A stretch of DNA of 64,000 nt from Planctomycetota bacterium (GTDB lineage: Bacteria > Planctomycetota > JAJSAM01 > JAJVHW01). The translations under genes and the position numbers were made by a program. Positions 42,398 to 51,461 of the stretch are shown here, piece after piece. A model generated the notes under the pieces. The model searched no databases. It saw only the letters and a list, made by a program, of their open reading frames with translations, and was not told the DNA's origin. The stretch is from positions 124,001 through 188,000 of the forward strand of contig JAJFFG010000050.1 of the NCBI GenBank assembly GCA_021776825.1. The letters are read 5' to 3'. Each line of letters starts with the position of its first letter. Position 1 is the stretch's first letter.

Positions 42398-43603
42398 TCA
42401 GACTCTGTGGCGCGGTGTGGATTCAACGAGCGGTGTGGAATCAAGGAGCGGTGTGGCGGGACGCGACAGGCCGGTGTCGCGCAGACGTCGCACGAAGGAG
42501 ACCTTCCGGACGTGCTGCTCTTCCAGTCGCCGGAGTCGTGTCGAGAACGCCGTGGACTGTGACTCGCGGGCGGCGAGGTCGCGGAGGTCCGACAGGAGAG
42601 TCACGGCTGCGTCGTAGTTCTTCGGCCGCTTGGTGGCGACCAGCGCTTCCACGTCGTTCCACGCGGCGACCTCTCGCTCTGCCAAACGGTCCAGGTAGCG
42701 CCCGCGAGCGACAGCCGCCTCGCGCTCGCGGTGGGCTCGCTCCTTCGCCGCGCGCTCGGCTTCCCTGCGACTTCGCTCCGCGCGGCGCACCGTCGCGGCC
42801 GCGAGGAGATCGGTCACTGACCGAGACTCGGGTCGCCCCCGGACGTCGTCGTGAGCGGCGCGGTATCGGCGAAGGAGCTCGGCTCGTGGGAGCTGCTCCT
42901 CTCCCGCCGCGATCCGACGAAGGAACTCAGTCTTCTCCGCTTCGGGCATCGCCTCGATCCAGCGTGCAACGCCGGAGTCGTCGCCCAGGCGCGGACTCTC
43001 CACAGCAGCGACCGCGACGAGGTCCTCGTCGACGTCGAGGAAGTCGATGAGGGCTCGGAGCGGCCCGGTGAGCTCGCGGAGACCCCCGGGGAGCGGAGGT
43101 TCCATCAGATTGCCGGCCAGGTCTTCCGGGTCGGTGTCTTGCACCGATCGAAGCCAACCGATGTAGAGCGCCCGGTGATCACCGGACGCGATGTCTGCGC
43201 GCAGCGGGAGGAGTGAGGCAAGGCAACCGCTCCCGAGGTCGAGATTGCTCCAGTCCTCGGCTTCGTCATCCACGACGAAGCCGAGGAGGAGGTGCTCCCC
43301 CTTGCGGTACGCGAGGCGCCACTCGTCGGGCAGGTACTCCCGGGCGACCTCGAGCGGCAGGACACGGCGGGGCAGGCGGAACATCATCTCCCGCGTGCCC
43401 CAGTTGGCCAGGTGCACGTACGCGTCGAAGTACGTCTCCATCCACAGCGAGGGATCGGCCTTCAGGTCGCCCCAGTGATACTCGTTGACGAAGTGCGTGG
43501 GCGTGATCGTCGCCCGGGAAGAGCATCCGCCGAGAACCGCCATCTCCTTCTCCGTCAGGGGACGATCGACCGCCTGGAACTCGTAGTACTGGTACTCGCT
43601 CAT
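42398..43603 (-). CDS. Conserved hypothetical protein (first member of a two-gene module)
   Basis: 401 residues. The N-terminus (SEYQYYEFQAVDRPLTEKEM then THFVNEYHWGDLKADP, YFDAYVHLANWGTREMMFRL) belongs to a conserved but uncharacterised family I recognise from other bacterial accessory regions. The C-terminal third is a strongly charged coiled coil (RRAERSRREAERAAKERAHR) followed by a helical segment. The ATG overlaps the stop of the upstream gene by ATGA, so the two proteins are made together. No catalytic motif is visible. Lies between repeat copies C and D. Confidence 0.6.
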   Translation of the reverse strand: MSEYQYYEFQAVDRPLTEKEMAVLGGCSSRATITPTHFVNEYHWGDLKADPSLWMETYFDAYVHLANWGTREMMFRLPRRVLPLEVAREYLPDEWRLAYRKGEHLLLGFVVDDEAEDWSNLDLGSGCLASLLPLRADIASGDHRALYIGWLRSVQDTDPEDLAGNLMEPPLPGGLRELTGPLRALIDFLDVDEDLVAVAAVESPRLGDDSGVARWIEAMPEAEKTEFLRRIAAGEEQLPRAELLRRYRAAHDDVRGRPESRSVTDLLAAATVRRAERSRREAERAAKERAHREREAAVARGRYLDRLAEREVAAWNDVEALVATKRPKNYDAAVTLLSDLRDLAARESQSTAFSTRLRRLEEQHVRKVSFVRRLRDTGLSRPATPLLDSTPLVESTPRHRV

Positions 43604-44970
43604 GACTGCTCCCGCGGGCCAGGCGCGCGTCCGTCACCCGAGCCGCTCTGCATTCGCCGCTCCCAACGTAGGCGGGCGCTCTCGACGAAGGAGGGTTGGT
43701 CGGCGGAGCGCCAGCCGGACACCAGTCGCTCGAAGCCGGGCATGAACGAGCTCTTGCGGCGATGTGCGGAGCGGATCTCGGTCACGAGCTCCCGCCACTC
43801 GGACTCCCGCCCCAGAGTCAGCAGCAGGTCGCGTGCGATCTCCAAGTGGTGGAGGGCCGCGTGGTAGTAGCGGGACTTCTTCGCATCGACGATGCGCAAG
43901 CCGAGCGCGATGCGGACGCTCGCGGCAGTCTCGGGATGCGGGCCGGCGAGCGCCTCGGCGGCTGGCTCCAGCACTGTGTGGCTCACATCTTGGAGGTCCT
44001 GCCGATCCGTTCCCTCGACGAGCGCCACGAGACGCTCGATCTCGTTCCTGCTGACCAGAATCTCGATCGCACCAGGGAGATGGCCTCCGACAAGGGCGTC
44101 GAGTGCCTTCACTTGCCACGCGTCGCGCTCGCCGGGAGGAACGTACTGGAAGGGCTCTTCGAACGCGCGCGGCCCGGGGTGCCGTCGATACTCCTGCCAT
44201 GCGGAATCGAGTGATTCGTCCCCGCGACCGAGAAGATCCAGGCACTCGCGCCGGAGACGTGGCAGCCCCCACGCGATCGCCCCGACCAACGGCCGTCGTC
44301 CTCCCTGCTCTGGGGCGGGCTCCAAGCCCCGATCGACCCATGCCAGCGCGTCGGCCGCATCGTTGTTCGCGAGGCACGCGCAGTCCTTCGGCGTGGCCCC
44401 GCCGCTTGCGTCGCAGAGGGCAGCGTAGGCGGCCACGTCGATCCGGTGGACGTGGATTGCCTTGAGCGTCTCGGCCTCTCTCCGCCGCTCGTAGGAGTCG
44501 GGCGTGGCGCTCTCGAACCCGTGGGCCGCGGCGTCCTCCATGGCGGCCAGGCCGTTGTCGTCCAGCACCCCGACGGCGCCCACCGAGAGGTCGTGGAGGA
44601 ACCCGTACTCGTCCACCTCGACCCAGCGGCGCACCGTGGCGACGATCTCCACGGGTGCTGCGCGGGCTGCCTGACGGGCGAGTATCCAGTCGCGTGCGAG
44701 GCTGCCCGCGAAGTCGCCGAAGAATCCGCTCGAGTCGTCGATCTCTTCAGCCTTCGCGTGGCACGCGGCCAGGAACCCCGCGAGCAGCGCGCCGGCGCGG
44801 GCTGCCTCGCCGGCGGTCACCAGATCGACGATCTTCGCGCGGACGTCCTCCAGCCGATCGACGAGGTCGAACGTGAAGCGCTCCGGGACGAACTCCCCGG
44901 GCACGAGTGCCGCCTCGATCGCGGGCTCCAGCGGATCCGGCTCCACCACGGACGTGTTGATGGGGGGCAT
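43600..44970 (-). CDS. Conserved helical hypothetical protein (second member of the module)
   Basis: 456 residues, almost entirely helical and TPR/HEAT-like (VDRGLEPAPEQG... EYRRHPGPRAFEEPFQY ... YYHAALHHLEIARDLLLTLG followed by RESEWRELVTEI). The last 80 residues match the helical end often found in SWIM-type or DUF6880-type proteins; this assignment is tentative. ATG at 44970 was chosen. The frame remains open to 45159, where it reaches the remnant start of a primase gene, so a longer fused product is possible. It overlaps the downstream partner by ATGA. Confidence 0.55.
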   Translation of the reverse strand: MPPINTSVVEPDPLEPAIEAALVPGEFVPERFTFDLVDRLEDVRAKIVDLVTAGEAARAGALLAGFLAACHAKAEEIDDSSGFFGDFAGSLARDWILARQAARAAPVEIVATVRRWVEVDEYGFLHDLSVGAVGVLDDNGLAAMEDAAAHGFESATPDSYERRREAETLKAIHVHRIDVAAYAALCDASGGATPKDCACLANNDAADALAWVDRGLEPAPEQGGRRPLVGAIAWGLPRLRRECLDLLGRGDESLDSAWQEYRRHPGPRAFEEPFQYVPPGERDAWQVKALDALVGGHLPGAIEILVSRNEIERLVALVEGTDRQDLQDVSHTVLEPAAEALAGPHPETAASVRIALGLRIVDAKKSRYYHAALHHLEIARDLLLTLGRESEWRELVTEIRSAHRRKSSFMPGFERLVSGWRSADQPSFVESARLRWERRMQSGSGDGRAPGPREQS

Positions 44971-45059
44971 GCTCAAGGGTTCTCCCGTACAGGTCGAGGC
45001 GACACACCGGAGGCGCGAACCCCAGCCTACGTGGACGAACGGACGTCGCCCCGACGGGC

Positions 45060-45159
45060 GCTTCGTGCCGGATCGCGACCGCTCGATCGCGACCAGCCGC
45101 CGCTGTTCCGCGGCGATCTGCTCGGCGAGTGTGCTCCGTCGGTCCATTCCGCGGGCCAT
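45060..45159 (-). pseudogene. 5' remnant of the TOTE-type primase-helicase gene
   Basis: The minus strand reads MARGMDRRSTLAEQIAAEQR then RLVAIERSRSG. The first part equals residues 1-23 of the primase at 46869-49349 and IERSRSG equals its residues 187-192 region, with about 490 bp deleted between. About 130 bp of upstream DNA (45160-45290) is also similar to the region upstream of the intact gene. The remnant frame runs into the conserved helical gene. Confidence 0.65.
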
Positions 45160-45330
45160 GCTGCCGCAACGTGCTGGCATGGGGTTCGTGCAGCTCGAGC
45201 CGGCAACCGGCACGCGACATCACAGTCGCTCGATGCGAGAGGGGCGGGGGCACTGCGATGCCGGGGGCGCGGGTCTCGCGAGTTCATCGAAGCGCGCAAG
45301 CACTCCGAAGCGTTCGCGAGCGCGACGTGC

Positions 45331-45390
45331 CCGTCATCGGCATGGACGGCTGTCAACCGATCGCGCGCAGGTCCGAACCTGGATGGCTGG
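45331..45390 (+). repeat. 60-bp duplicate of the tRNA-Asn flank
   Basis: Matches 53136-53195 at 58 of 60 positions (CCGTCATCGG ... ACCTGGATGGCTGG). In both places it is followed within four bases by GTTGGCTCC, which at 45392 begins repeat copy D and at 53199 runs into the 3' end of tRNA-Asn. Confidence 0.85.
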
Positions 45391-45391
45391 C

Positions 45392-45430
45392 GTTGGCTCC
45401 CCAGGGACAACCCTCTTACGAAGCACTCGC
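45392..45430 (+). repeat. 39-bp hairpin element, copy D
   Basis: Starts GTTGGCTCCCCAGGG and ends GAAGCACTCGC. Stem GTTG/CAAC outside and CCC/GGG inside. It directly follows the 60-bp segment shared with the tRNA-Asn flank. Confidence 0.85.
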
Positions 45431-45470
45431 AGGCTCGGTACGGCTGGGGTTGGGGCTGGTTCAGGGCGGT

Positions 45471-46116
45471 TCAGACTGGGGCCCAGGACCCTGGTGCGCG
45501 CCAGCGACGCCGGAACTCGCGTCCCTCATGGAGCGCCTCGGCGACCGGAACGAGGAACGGGGTGATCGCCTTGACTACGTCCGCCAACTCGCCCGGCGCG
45601 CTCTCCAGCCGGCTCTTCCGAAGGAACCCCCGCCACTGCGCCGCCTTCGCCGGATCCGCCGCGAATTCGTCGGTCAGCGCCACGGGGCGGGGATCGACTG
45701 CGAGGTCCCGACGCGCGAACGTCTTCCGAATTGCCTCCGCCAAGAGAACCCCCTCGAAGTCGAACTGCCGGGCGAGGGTCCACACGTCGAAGATGTCCCT
45801 CACGCGACTGTTGAAGAGCCCTCTCCGGACCATGGTGTGGAACTTCTCGGCGACCGCGCTCTCCCGTGTGTACCCGCGAACCCGTGGAGCGGGGAGATCC
45901 AGGATCGTGGGGTAGTCCGCCGCCACCGGGCCAGGCACCACCGCGTCGCCGAAGCCCACATCGATCTGCACACGTCTTTGACGACCGCCACGATGCGCTC
46001 GATGTCGTTCGCCATGTGGCCGAGGAGGTCGATGTCCTTGGTGGAACGCGTGAGTGAGACTTCCCATGTCGAGAGCATGAGCGCGCCCTTGAGGACGAAC
46101 CTCTCGGCAGACGGCG
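45471..46116 (-). pseudogene. AbiEii-type toxin pseudogene, locus 2
   Basis: Two frames are needed. The first has PSAERFVLKGALMLSTWEVS then LTRSTKDIDLLGH and KDVC, with the LKG and S-T-K-D-I-D nucleotidyltransferase motifs. The second starts at VQIDVGFGDAVVPGPVAADY and continues through RESAVAEKFHTMVRRGLFNS to a normal C-terminus. About 45 residues are missing at the frame change and an in-frame TGA lies just upstream of PSAERF, so the N-terminus is lost as well. No functional toxin can be made. Confidence 0.75.
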
Positions 46117-46138
46117 ACGTCCTTCAACTCCCGGTGCC

Positions 46139-46780
46139 TCAAAGGAGAGCCTCGATGTAGGGGCGTATCACCTTCTCGACACGACAGATGCGGGAGAAGC
46201 GGAGGAGTTCGTCGGGCCGGCCGCGCTCCTTCCGCAGGTAGAGTCTCAGTGCCTCGAGGGCCACCTCCAGTCCGAGCTTGTTCCGGTACTTGAAGCAATC
46301 GGCCACCGTCTTCGCGGCCCCGTACACGCGCACCTTGATCCCGTCCATCTCGTGGGTCTCGATGCCCTCCGTGAAGGCCTTGCCCGTGAACCAGAACACG
46401 CGAATAGGGGGATGTTCGAGCCGCGGCGGTTCGGCGCCTCGCTTGAGTGCGACGTAGACCTCGTGGGGGATCTGTGTGGTGATCTCGTGGAATGCAAGGG
46501 CCGAGAGCAGACAGAGCACACCGTCCGGAATGCGGAGAGCGACTGCCACGAGGTCGGGGTTGCCGAGGGGCGGCAGGTCTGCGAGCCGGTACAGCCCTCG
46601 GACGATCTGCTCCAGTGCCCCGGCGTCCCGCATGGCGTAGAGAGTGCGCGGATGGACTCCGAGCCGGACCGCCTCCATCGTGCGCAGGACCCCACCGTGC
46701 TCACAGAAGACGGACACCGCAGCGGCGAACGCCTTCCCGTTGCTCGGTTTCCTGCCTGCGCCCATGGATAGATTCACCAT
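46139..46780 (-). CDS. AbiEi-family antitoxin (type IV TA), locus 2
   Basis: 213 residues. Typical features: N-terminal winged helix (GGVLRTMEAVRLGVHPRTLY then GALEQIVRGLYRLADLPP), central LVAVALRIPDGVLCLLSALAFHEITTQIP, and AAKTVADCFKYRNKLGLEVA near the end. ATG at 46780 was chosen; ATG at 46765 is also possible. A weak promoter TTGAGA-17-TAGAGT lies upstream on the minus strand (about 46840-46800). It is intact although its toxin is broken. Confidence 0.85.
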   Translation of the reverse strand: MVNLSMGAGRKPSNGKAFAAAVSVFCEHGGVLRTMEAVRLGVHPRTLYAMRDAGALEQIVRGLYRLADLPPLGNPDLVAVALRIPDGVLCLLSALAFHEITTQIPHEVYVALKRGAEPPRLEHPPIRVFWFTGKAFTEGIETHEMDGIKVRVYGAAKTVADCFKYRNKLGLEVALEALRLYLRKERGRPDELLRFSRICRVEKVIRPYIEALL

Positions 46781-46868
46781 CGGTTCTGCGTAAGTGCTGG
46801 TAACTCTATCCGATCGAGTCGGCAGTCTCAAGGGAGTGGATGACGACACCGCGGACAGGTGGCCGAGG

Positions 46869-49349
46869 TCAGAACAGCAGCTTCGAGCCGGAGTCGGCGG
46901 GATCGATGACCTGATCCTGGTCCGATGTCGCGTCGTGCGTGGCCTCCAGGAAGCCCAGAGCGCGGTAGCCGCGCAGTCGCCGCTCTGCCATCCGTAGGAG
47001 CACTGGAACCGACACATCCACGTAGTCGTGGATGCAGACATCCTTCTTCTCCGGAGCGCGACGGAGGAGGCGGCCCGCATACTGGACGATGGTCCCCTTC
47101 CAGGAGACCGGGAGAGTGAGGAAGAGCGTGTCGAGGCGGGCGTCGTCGAAGCCCTCGCCGACGTAGCGGCCGGTCGCCAGGATCAGCCGCGGCTCGTCAC
47201 GGGGGATCTTCGCGAGTTCCCCGAGGATCGCACGGCGGCGCTTCGCGCCGTGGCCTCCGCGCAGCACGAGGACGTGAGTGGCCGCACCAGAGAGTCTCTC
47301 GGACAGGACCTCGAGATGGTCTCGTCGCTCCGTCAGCACCAGGGGCGATCGTCCTTCGTCGAGGGCCGAACGAACGTCCCGCACGATGCGCGTGTTGCGG
47401 GCCACATCACGCCCGAGCGCGGCGTACAGCGCCTGGATACTGCCCTCGGTGCCCGCGGGTGCCTGGAAGTCCGTGGCTCGCCGGATGAGGCGGAGCGCGA
47501 ACCGCTGCCTCGCCGCGGCGTCCTTGGCGTTCACGGCGAAGCGCACCGGCCCGCACTGCATGGTGATGATCGGGTGGTGGCCATCGCGGCGGTACGGGGT
47601 TGCGGTGAGGCCCGTTACGTAGCGTGGCTTCGCTTCCGCGATGGCTCGTTCGAAGGTGACGGCTGGCACGTGGTGGCACTCATCGACGACGATGTGGCCG
47701 TACTCCGCGACGCAGTCATCGACGGTGCTACCACGCGCGAGGCTCTGGATCATCGCCACGTCCAGAGCGCCGGTGGCCCGACGCTTCCCCCCGCCGATTC
47801 GACCGATCGCCGAGGGCTCGACCCCGAGGAAGGCCGAGAGTTGCGCGATCCACTGGTCGAGCAGGGGCCGGCGATGTACCAGCACCAGCGTGTTCACCGC
47901 GTGGGCCGCGATGAGATACGTCCCGACGACCGTCTTGCCCGACCCTGGCGGCGCGACGAAGACTCCGAGGTCGTGACGGAGCATCGCATTCACGGCGGTC
48001 TTCTGCTCGTGCGTGAGTTCGCCACGAAACGTGCATGGGTACGGCACGCCGTGCTGCCGCTCGTCCTTGACCGTCAAGGCGACGCCATGGCCACGCAGTA
48101 GCTGTGCGAGATCGTCGCGGCATCCGCGCGGAAGGGCGATGTGCTGCGCGTGCTCCTGCGCACACGCGATCACGCGGGGCGTCAGAGCGGTGGACAGCCG
48201 CAGGTTCTGGCGTTTGTGGAACTCCGGATTCGGGAACGCCGCGAGCCGCTTGATCTGGTTGAGGAGCGGCGACGGCAGGCGTTCTTTCTCGACGAAGACC
48301 TGCTGAGCGAGGACCGCCCCGACCTCGGCCGGGAGCGGCCCGGAGATCTCGGCGCGCGGTGTGCGGCGAGACGGAGAACGTCGCCACGGCGTCGAGTCGT
48401 CCTCGTCGTCTGGCCGGCGCAGACCGATCGGACCGCCGCGAGCATCGGCCTGGGCGGCAATGGACTGGACTTGCGCGAGGTCCATGCGTGTGACGCCGGC
48501 GAGGTACGCCCACTGGTCGGGGAGCGGCTCGAAGTGCTTGTCAACGAACACGGAGTTGCCGTGCCGCCGCGGCGCGTGCTGCAGTGGCAGCGCGATGAGG
48601 TTCCCGAAGCCGCCGCGTGGCATCGTGTCCTGGTTGGGAAAGAGCCGGTCGTACGAGGCCATGCTCAACTCGTGCCGTCGCGCCATCGTCTCCGTGATGA
48701 GGAAGCACCCCATCCGGCGCGCCAACCGCGCAGGGACCCTGTCTTCGAAGAAAAACCAGGCATGTGCGCCGTTGCCGGATCGCGACCGCTCGATCGCGAC
48801 CGGAGCACCGAACGCACCGCACGTCTGGCGCAACGCAGAGACATCCTCGCGCCACCCTTCCTTGTCGAAGTCCGCGGCAAGGAAGTAGCAGGTCTCGTCC
48901 TCGAGAAGCGCGTACGCGCCGATGACGTGGCGCCCCTGGAGGTGGTCGAGGACCGCGCGGTCGCCGACCTGGTCGAACGCCTGGTGCGGACACTCGCCGC
49001 ATCTGACGCGCGGCTTCTCGCAGACGCTGCGGACCCATTCGTTCGAGCACGCTGGCGAGTAGCCGCTCTTGCCGGTCGTCGCGTTCTGCCAGCGGCGAGG
49101 GAACACGTCGCTCCTGCCGCGGAAGAGGGTCCGGAACAAGGCGATCTTGGCCGCCGGCGTCGTTGGGCCGCTGTTGCAGAGCTCGCCCGACCCGCTCTGC
49201 CGCGTCGGGTCGCACGCGTCAAGGTCGCGCCGCAAGGCGTCGAGTCGCTCGGATGCGGCCCGCGCGTCGGCTTCGAGTTCAACCAGCCTCCGCTCTTCCG
49301 CGGCGATCTGCTTGGCGAGCGTGCTCCGTCGGTCCATTCCGCTGGCCAT
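46869..49349 (-). CDS. TOTE-type primase-helicase
   Basis: 826 residues. N-terminal coiled coil (1-45), a Cys cluster (C101, C110, C117, C120: CSNEWVRSVC...CGEC), then an archaeo-eukaryotic primase domain with the catalytic D160-F-D162 strand (FLAADFDKEGW) and the following AIERSRSGNGAHAWFFFED. After a linker comes a superfamily 2 helicase: Walker A APPGSGKT (466-473), DECHH (556-560), LTATPYRRDG, and VGEGFDDARLDTLF ... QYAGRLLR. AEP plus DEAD/SF2 in one protein is the hallmark of the TOTE conflict-system primases, proposed to act in defence against mobile DNA. ATG at 49349 or 49337. A remnant of its 5' end sits at 45060-45159. Confidence 0.82.
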   Translation of the reverse strand: MASGMDRRSTLAKQIAAEERRLVELEADARAASERLDALRRDLDACDPTRQSGSGELCNSGPTTPAAKIALFRTLFRGRSDVFPRRWQNATTGKSGYSPACSNEWVRSVCEKPRVRCGECPHQAFDQVGDRAVLDHLQGRHVIGAYALLEDETCYFLAADFDKEGWREDVSALRQTCGAFGAPVAIERSRSGNGAHAWFFFEDRVPARLARRMGCFLITETMARRHELSMASYDRLFPNQDTMPRGGFGNLIALPLQHAPRRHGNSVFVDKHFEPLPDQWAYLAGVTRMDLAQVQSIAAQADARGGPIGLRRPDDEDDSTPWRRSPSRRTPRAEISGPLPAEVGAVLAQQVFVEKERLPSPLLNQIKRLAAFPNPEFHKRQNLRLSTALTPRVIACAQEHAQHIALPRGCRDDLAQLLRGHGVALTVKDERQHGVPYPCTFRGELTHEQKTAVNAMLRHDLGVFVAPPGSGKTVVGTYLIAAHAVNTLVLVHRRPLLDQWIAQLSAFLGVEPSAIGRIGGGKRRATGALDVAMIQSLARGSTVDDCVAEYGHIVVDECHHVPAVTFERAIAEAKPRYVTGLTATPYRRDGHHPIITMQCGPVRFAVNAKDAAARQRFALRLIRRATDFQAPAGTEGSIQALYAALGRDVARNTRIVRDVRSALDEGRSPLVLTERRDHLEVLSERLSGAATHVLVLRGGHGAKRRRAILGELAKIPRDEPRLILATGRYVGEGFDDARLDTLFLTLPVSWKGTIVQYAGRLLRRAPEKKDVCIHDYVDVSVPVLLRMAERRLRGYRALGFLEATHDATSDQDQVIDPADSGSKLLF

Positions 49350-49481
49350 TCTGCCGCAACCTGCGTCATGGAGGTGGCGCACTTCGCATCGCCAGTTGGC
49401 ACGCTCGGCGACATCACTGCCGCTCGATGAGAGAACGGGGCGGGCTGGACCGCGGAGTCCCACGAGTTCATCAGGACCCTG

Positions 49482-49817
49482 CACTCTCTCGCGCAGGTCG
49501 TGGTCCGGGTCCCGAACGGGGCCATCTGTCTGCTCAGTGCCCTCGCCGTGCAGGAGCTGACGACCGAGGCTCCTCACGCGGTGTGGGTGATGCTCGACCG
49601 CCGCGCGCGTACGCCCGGCATCTCCTATCCGCCGGTCGAGGTCGTCCGGGCAGGAGGGCCCGCGCGCGACCACGGTGTCGAGATCCGGGAGATCGAGGGC
49701 GTTGACGTCCGGATCATGAGCTCGGCCAATGCGGTGGCGGACTGCTTCCGGTACCGGAGGGCGCGTGAGCGGAAGTCCGATGCGGCCGAGCGGCGGAACT
49801 CCCGCCGTCGTGGCTGA
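49482..49817 (+). pseudogene. Fragment of an AbiEi antitoxin gene
   Basis: From HSLAQVVVRVPNGAICLLSA to VRIMSSANAVADCFRYRR the translation runs parallel to residues about 68-155 of the intact antitoxin at 51495 (SLAEVAVRVPDATVCLLSAL ... KTVADCFRYRR). The N-terminal winged helix is missing and after RYRR the frame reads unrelated basic sequence. No toxin follows. Confidence 0.75.
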
Positions 49818-49981
49818 GATCGCTCGCTTTGCCAGTTCGCCTCGACGCGCGGCGATGCAAGGGGGTGACTTCGCGAAGTTCTGGCCGGCGGGCGGTCGGT
49901 GGACGTGACGACGGGCGCGCGCGGGGAACGGCCGACCGATCAACGTGCGCGGGAGGTGGCGACAAGGCGCGCACCGGCGTG

Positions 49982-51181
49982 CTACCGCACCCCGAGGATC
50001 GCATCGGCCGCGAATCCGGGAGGAGACGCGGAGAGCGGTGCGCCGTCCGACACACGATAGCGACGCAGAGATCCATCGATCAGCAGCACGATCAGTTCCG
50101 TCCCGTGTGGGGAGAACATCGTCTGCTGCAGCCCCAAAGGCGTGGTGATCTCGACGCCGGTCGCGCGCAGATCGCCGTCGAGGAGTACGACGTGCGACGG
50201 GTAGTTGCCGGGGTCGCCCGCCCGCAGCACCCTGAGTGCGAACCGCTGAGACGAGGCAGACCACGTGAGACCCTCGACGAAGACGTCCGTGCCGAGACCG
50301 GCGATCGGCAGCCGGACCCCGGTCGTGGCGCCGTCCGCCAGCGCGATTCGGACCGTGTCGCCGTTGCGATTCACCGCAACGACGCGGGGCTCTTCTGCAA
50401 CGAGGGCGAAGCCGCGCAGCGCGACCGCCCCGGCCTGGGGGTTCCGGCGCGGACTCGGCAGGAATGCACCGCGTGTCACGGCGCGCACGCGGCGGTGGCT
50501 CAGATCGACGTCGAACAATTCATGCGCGCTCGTCGAGACCGCAGCGTGGATCGATCCGTCCGGGGTGGCAAAGAGGGCGCCCCACACGACGTCCGGTGGA
50601 ACGTCCACATCGAACCATGTCCGCTCCCTCACGTTCACGACGCGGAGCGACACGTCGAACACGGTCGTGCCCGTTGGATGCGTTTCAAGGAGTGGGACCG
50701 CGACGAGGTCGGGCACATCGGCGCCGAGGAAGAAGGGCGCGATCGGCCTTGCCTTCCACCCGGGTGCGACCTCCGGTGCGACGTCGCAGAGGACCGAAGG
50801 CACCAGGGTGGCTACGTCGAACAGGACGAGGGTCGGCCGCCGAATTCCGCGCGGCGTCCGAGGCACGAGCACGACGGAGGCCCCTCCGGCGATCGGGAGC
50901 GCGCCGTGTGAACCTGTCCCGGGGACATCGACCGACTTCACGATGGACAGGGTTTCGTCGAGCCGTGCGATGCGGTCGAGCGGACCGGTGCCGCGCTTCA
51001 GGATGGCGTAGACGTCGTGGGTGTCGAACTCGGTCGCGCTGCCGGGCCCGGCGCTCGCCGATTCTCGACCGTTCTGCGCAGGGAGCGCCGGCGCCGTCGG
51101 TGGCTCCTGCGGAGTGGAGCACCCGGCGAGGGCTGCCGCGAGGCAACCGGCGGCAACGAGCGGGCGAAGCGAGGCGAGCAC
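49982..51181 (-). CDS. Lipoprotein with beta-propeller-like body
   Basis: 399 residues, GTG start. Signal sequence LVAAGCLAAALAGCS with a good lipobox (LAGC). The mature part alternates strands with repeated motifs of the type GxxxVLxPR, SVLCDVAPEV, LFATPDGSIHAAVS, FALVAEEPRVVAVNRNGDTV and TMFSPHGTELIVLLIDGSLR, as in TolB/YVTN-like propellers that present a running record or bind a ligand. No catalytic residues recognised. It lies inside the island but looks like an ordinary envelope protein. Confidence 0.7.
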   Translation of the reverse strand: MLASLRPLVAAGCLAAALAGCSTPQEPPTAPALPAQNGRESASAGPGSATEFDTHDVYAILKRGTGPLDRIARLDETLSIVKSVDVPGTGSHGALPIAGGASVVLVPRTPRGIRRPTLVLFDVATLVPSVLCDVAPEVAPGWKARPIAPFFLGADVPDLVAVPLLETHPTGTTVFDVSLRVVNVRERTWFDVDVPPDVVWGALFATPDGSIHAAVSTSAHELFDVDLSHRRVRAVTRGAFLPSPRRNPQAGAVALRGFALVAEEPRVVAVNRNGDTVRIALADGATTGVRLPIAGLGTDVFVEGLTWSASSQRFALRVLRAGDPGNYPSHVVLLDGDLRATGVEITTPLGLQQTMFSPHGTELIVLLIDGSLRRYRVSDGAPLSASPPGFAADAILGVR

Positions 51182-51378
51182 AGGAGAGAAGACGCACGCG
51201 ATATCGCCGACGTTAACAGCCGATCGTACGTGCCGCTGCTCACGGGAGTGATTGTGGTGCGTTGCTTCGCGGCGCGGGCGGCGGACGTCGTCGTGCCCGG
51301 CGGCCGAACGGCTGTCAACCAGCCGGCGCCGAGCTCGTGCGAAGTGGCCTGGGCACCAAGCGCACCCCTCTTAAGGAA

Positions 51379-51417
51379 GGTGGCTCCGCCGGGCCAACCC
51401 TCTTCATGACCACTCGC
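51379..51417 (+). repeat. 39-bp hairpin element, copy E
   Basis: Starts GGTGGCTCCGCCGGGCCAACC and ends ATGACCACTCGC. The hairpin is changed to GG...CC pairs (GGC/GCC). It precedes the promoter of the intact AbiE locus by ten bases. Confidence 0.8.
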
Positions 51418-51427
51418 GTGGGTCCTC

Positions 51428-51456
51428 TTGACGGAGCGGCAGGCAGGTGTTACGTT
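51428..51456 (+). promoter_or_regulatory. Promoter of AbiE locus 3
   Basis: TTGACG (51428-51433), 17-bp spacer, TACGTT (51451-51456). The -10 region GTTACGTTTTGT is identical to that of AbiE locus 1. Confidence 0.7.
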
Positions 51457-51461
51457 TTGTC

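Noticed and set aside
36578-51417. Integron attC sites
   Set aside because: The repeats have GTTGGCT where attC needs GTTRRRY, conservation continues 39 bp past that point, and no integrase is visible. Cassette-like organisation is kept as a finding, but the integron label is not supported.
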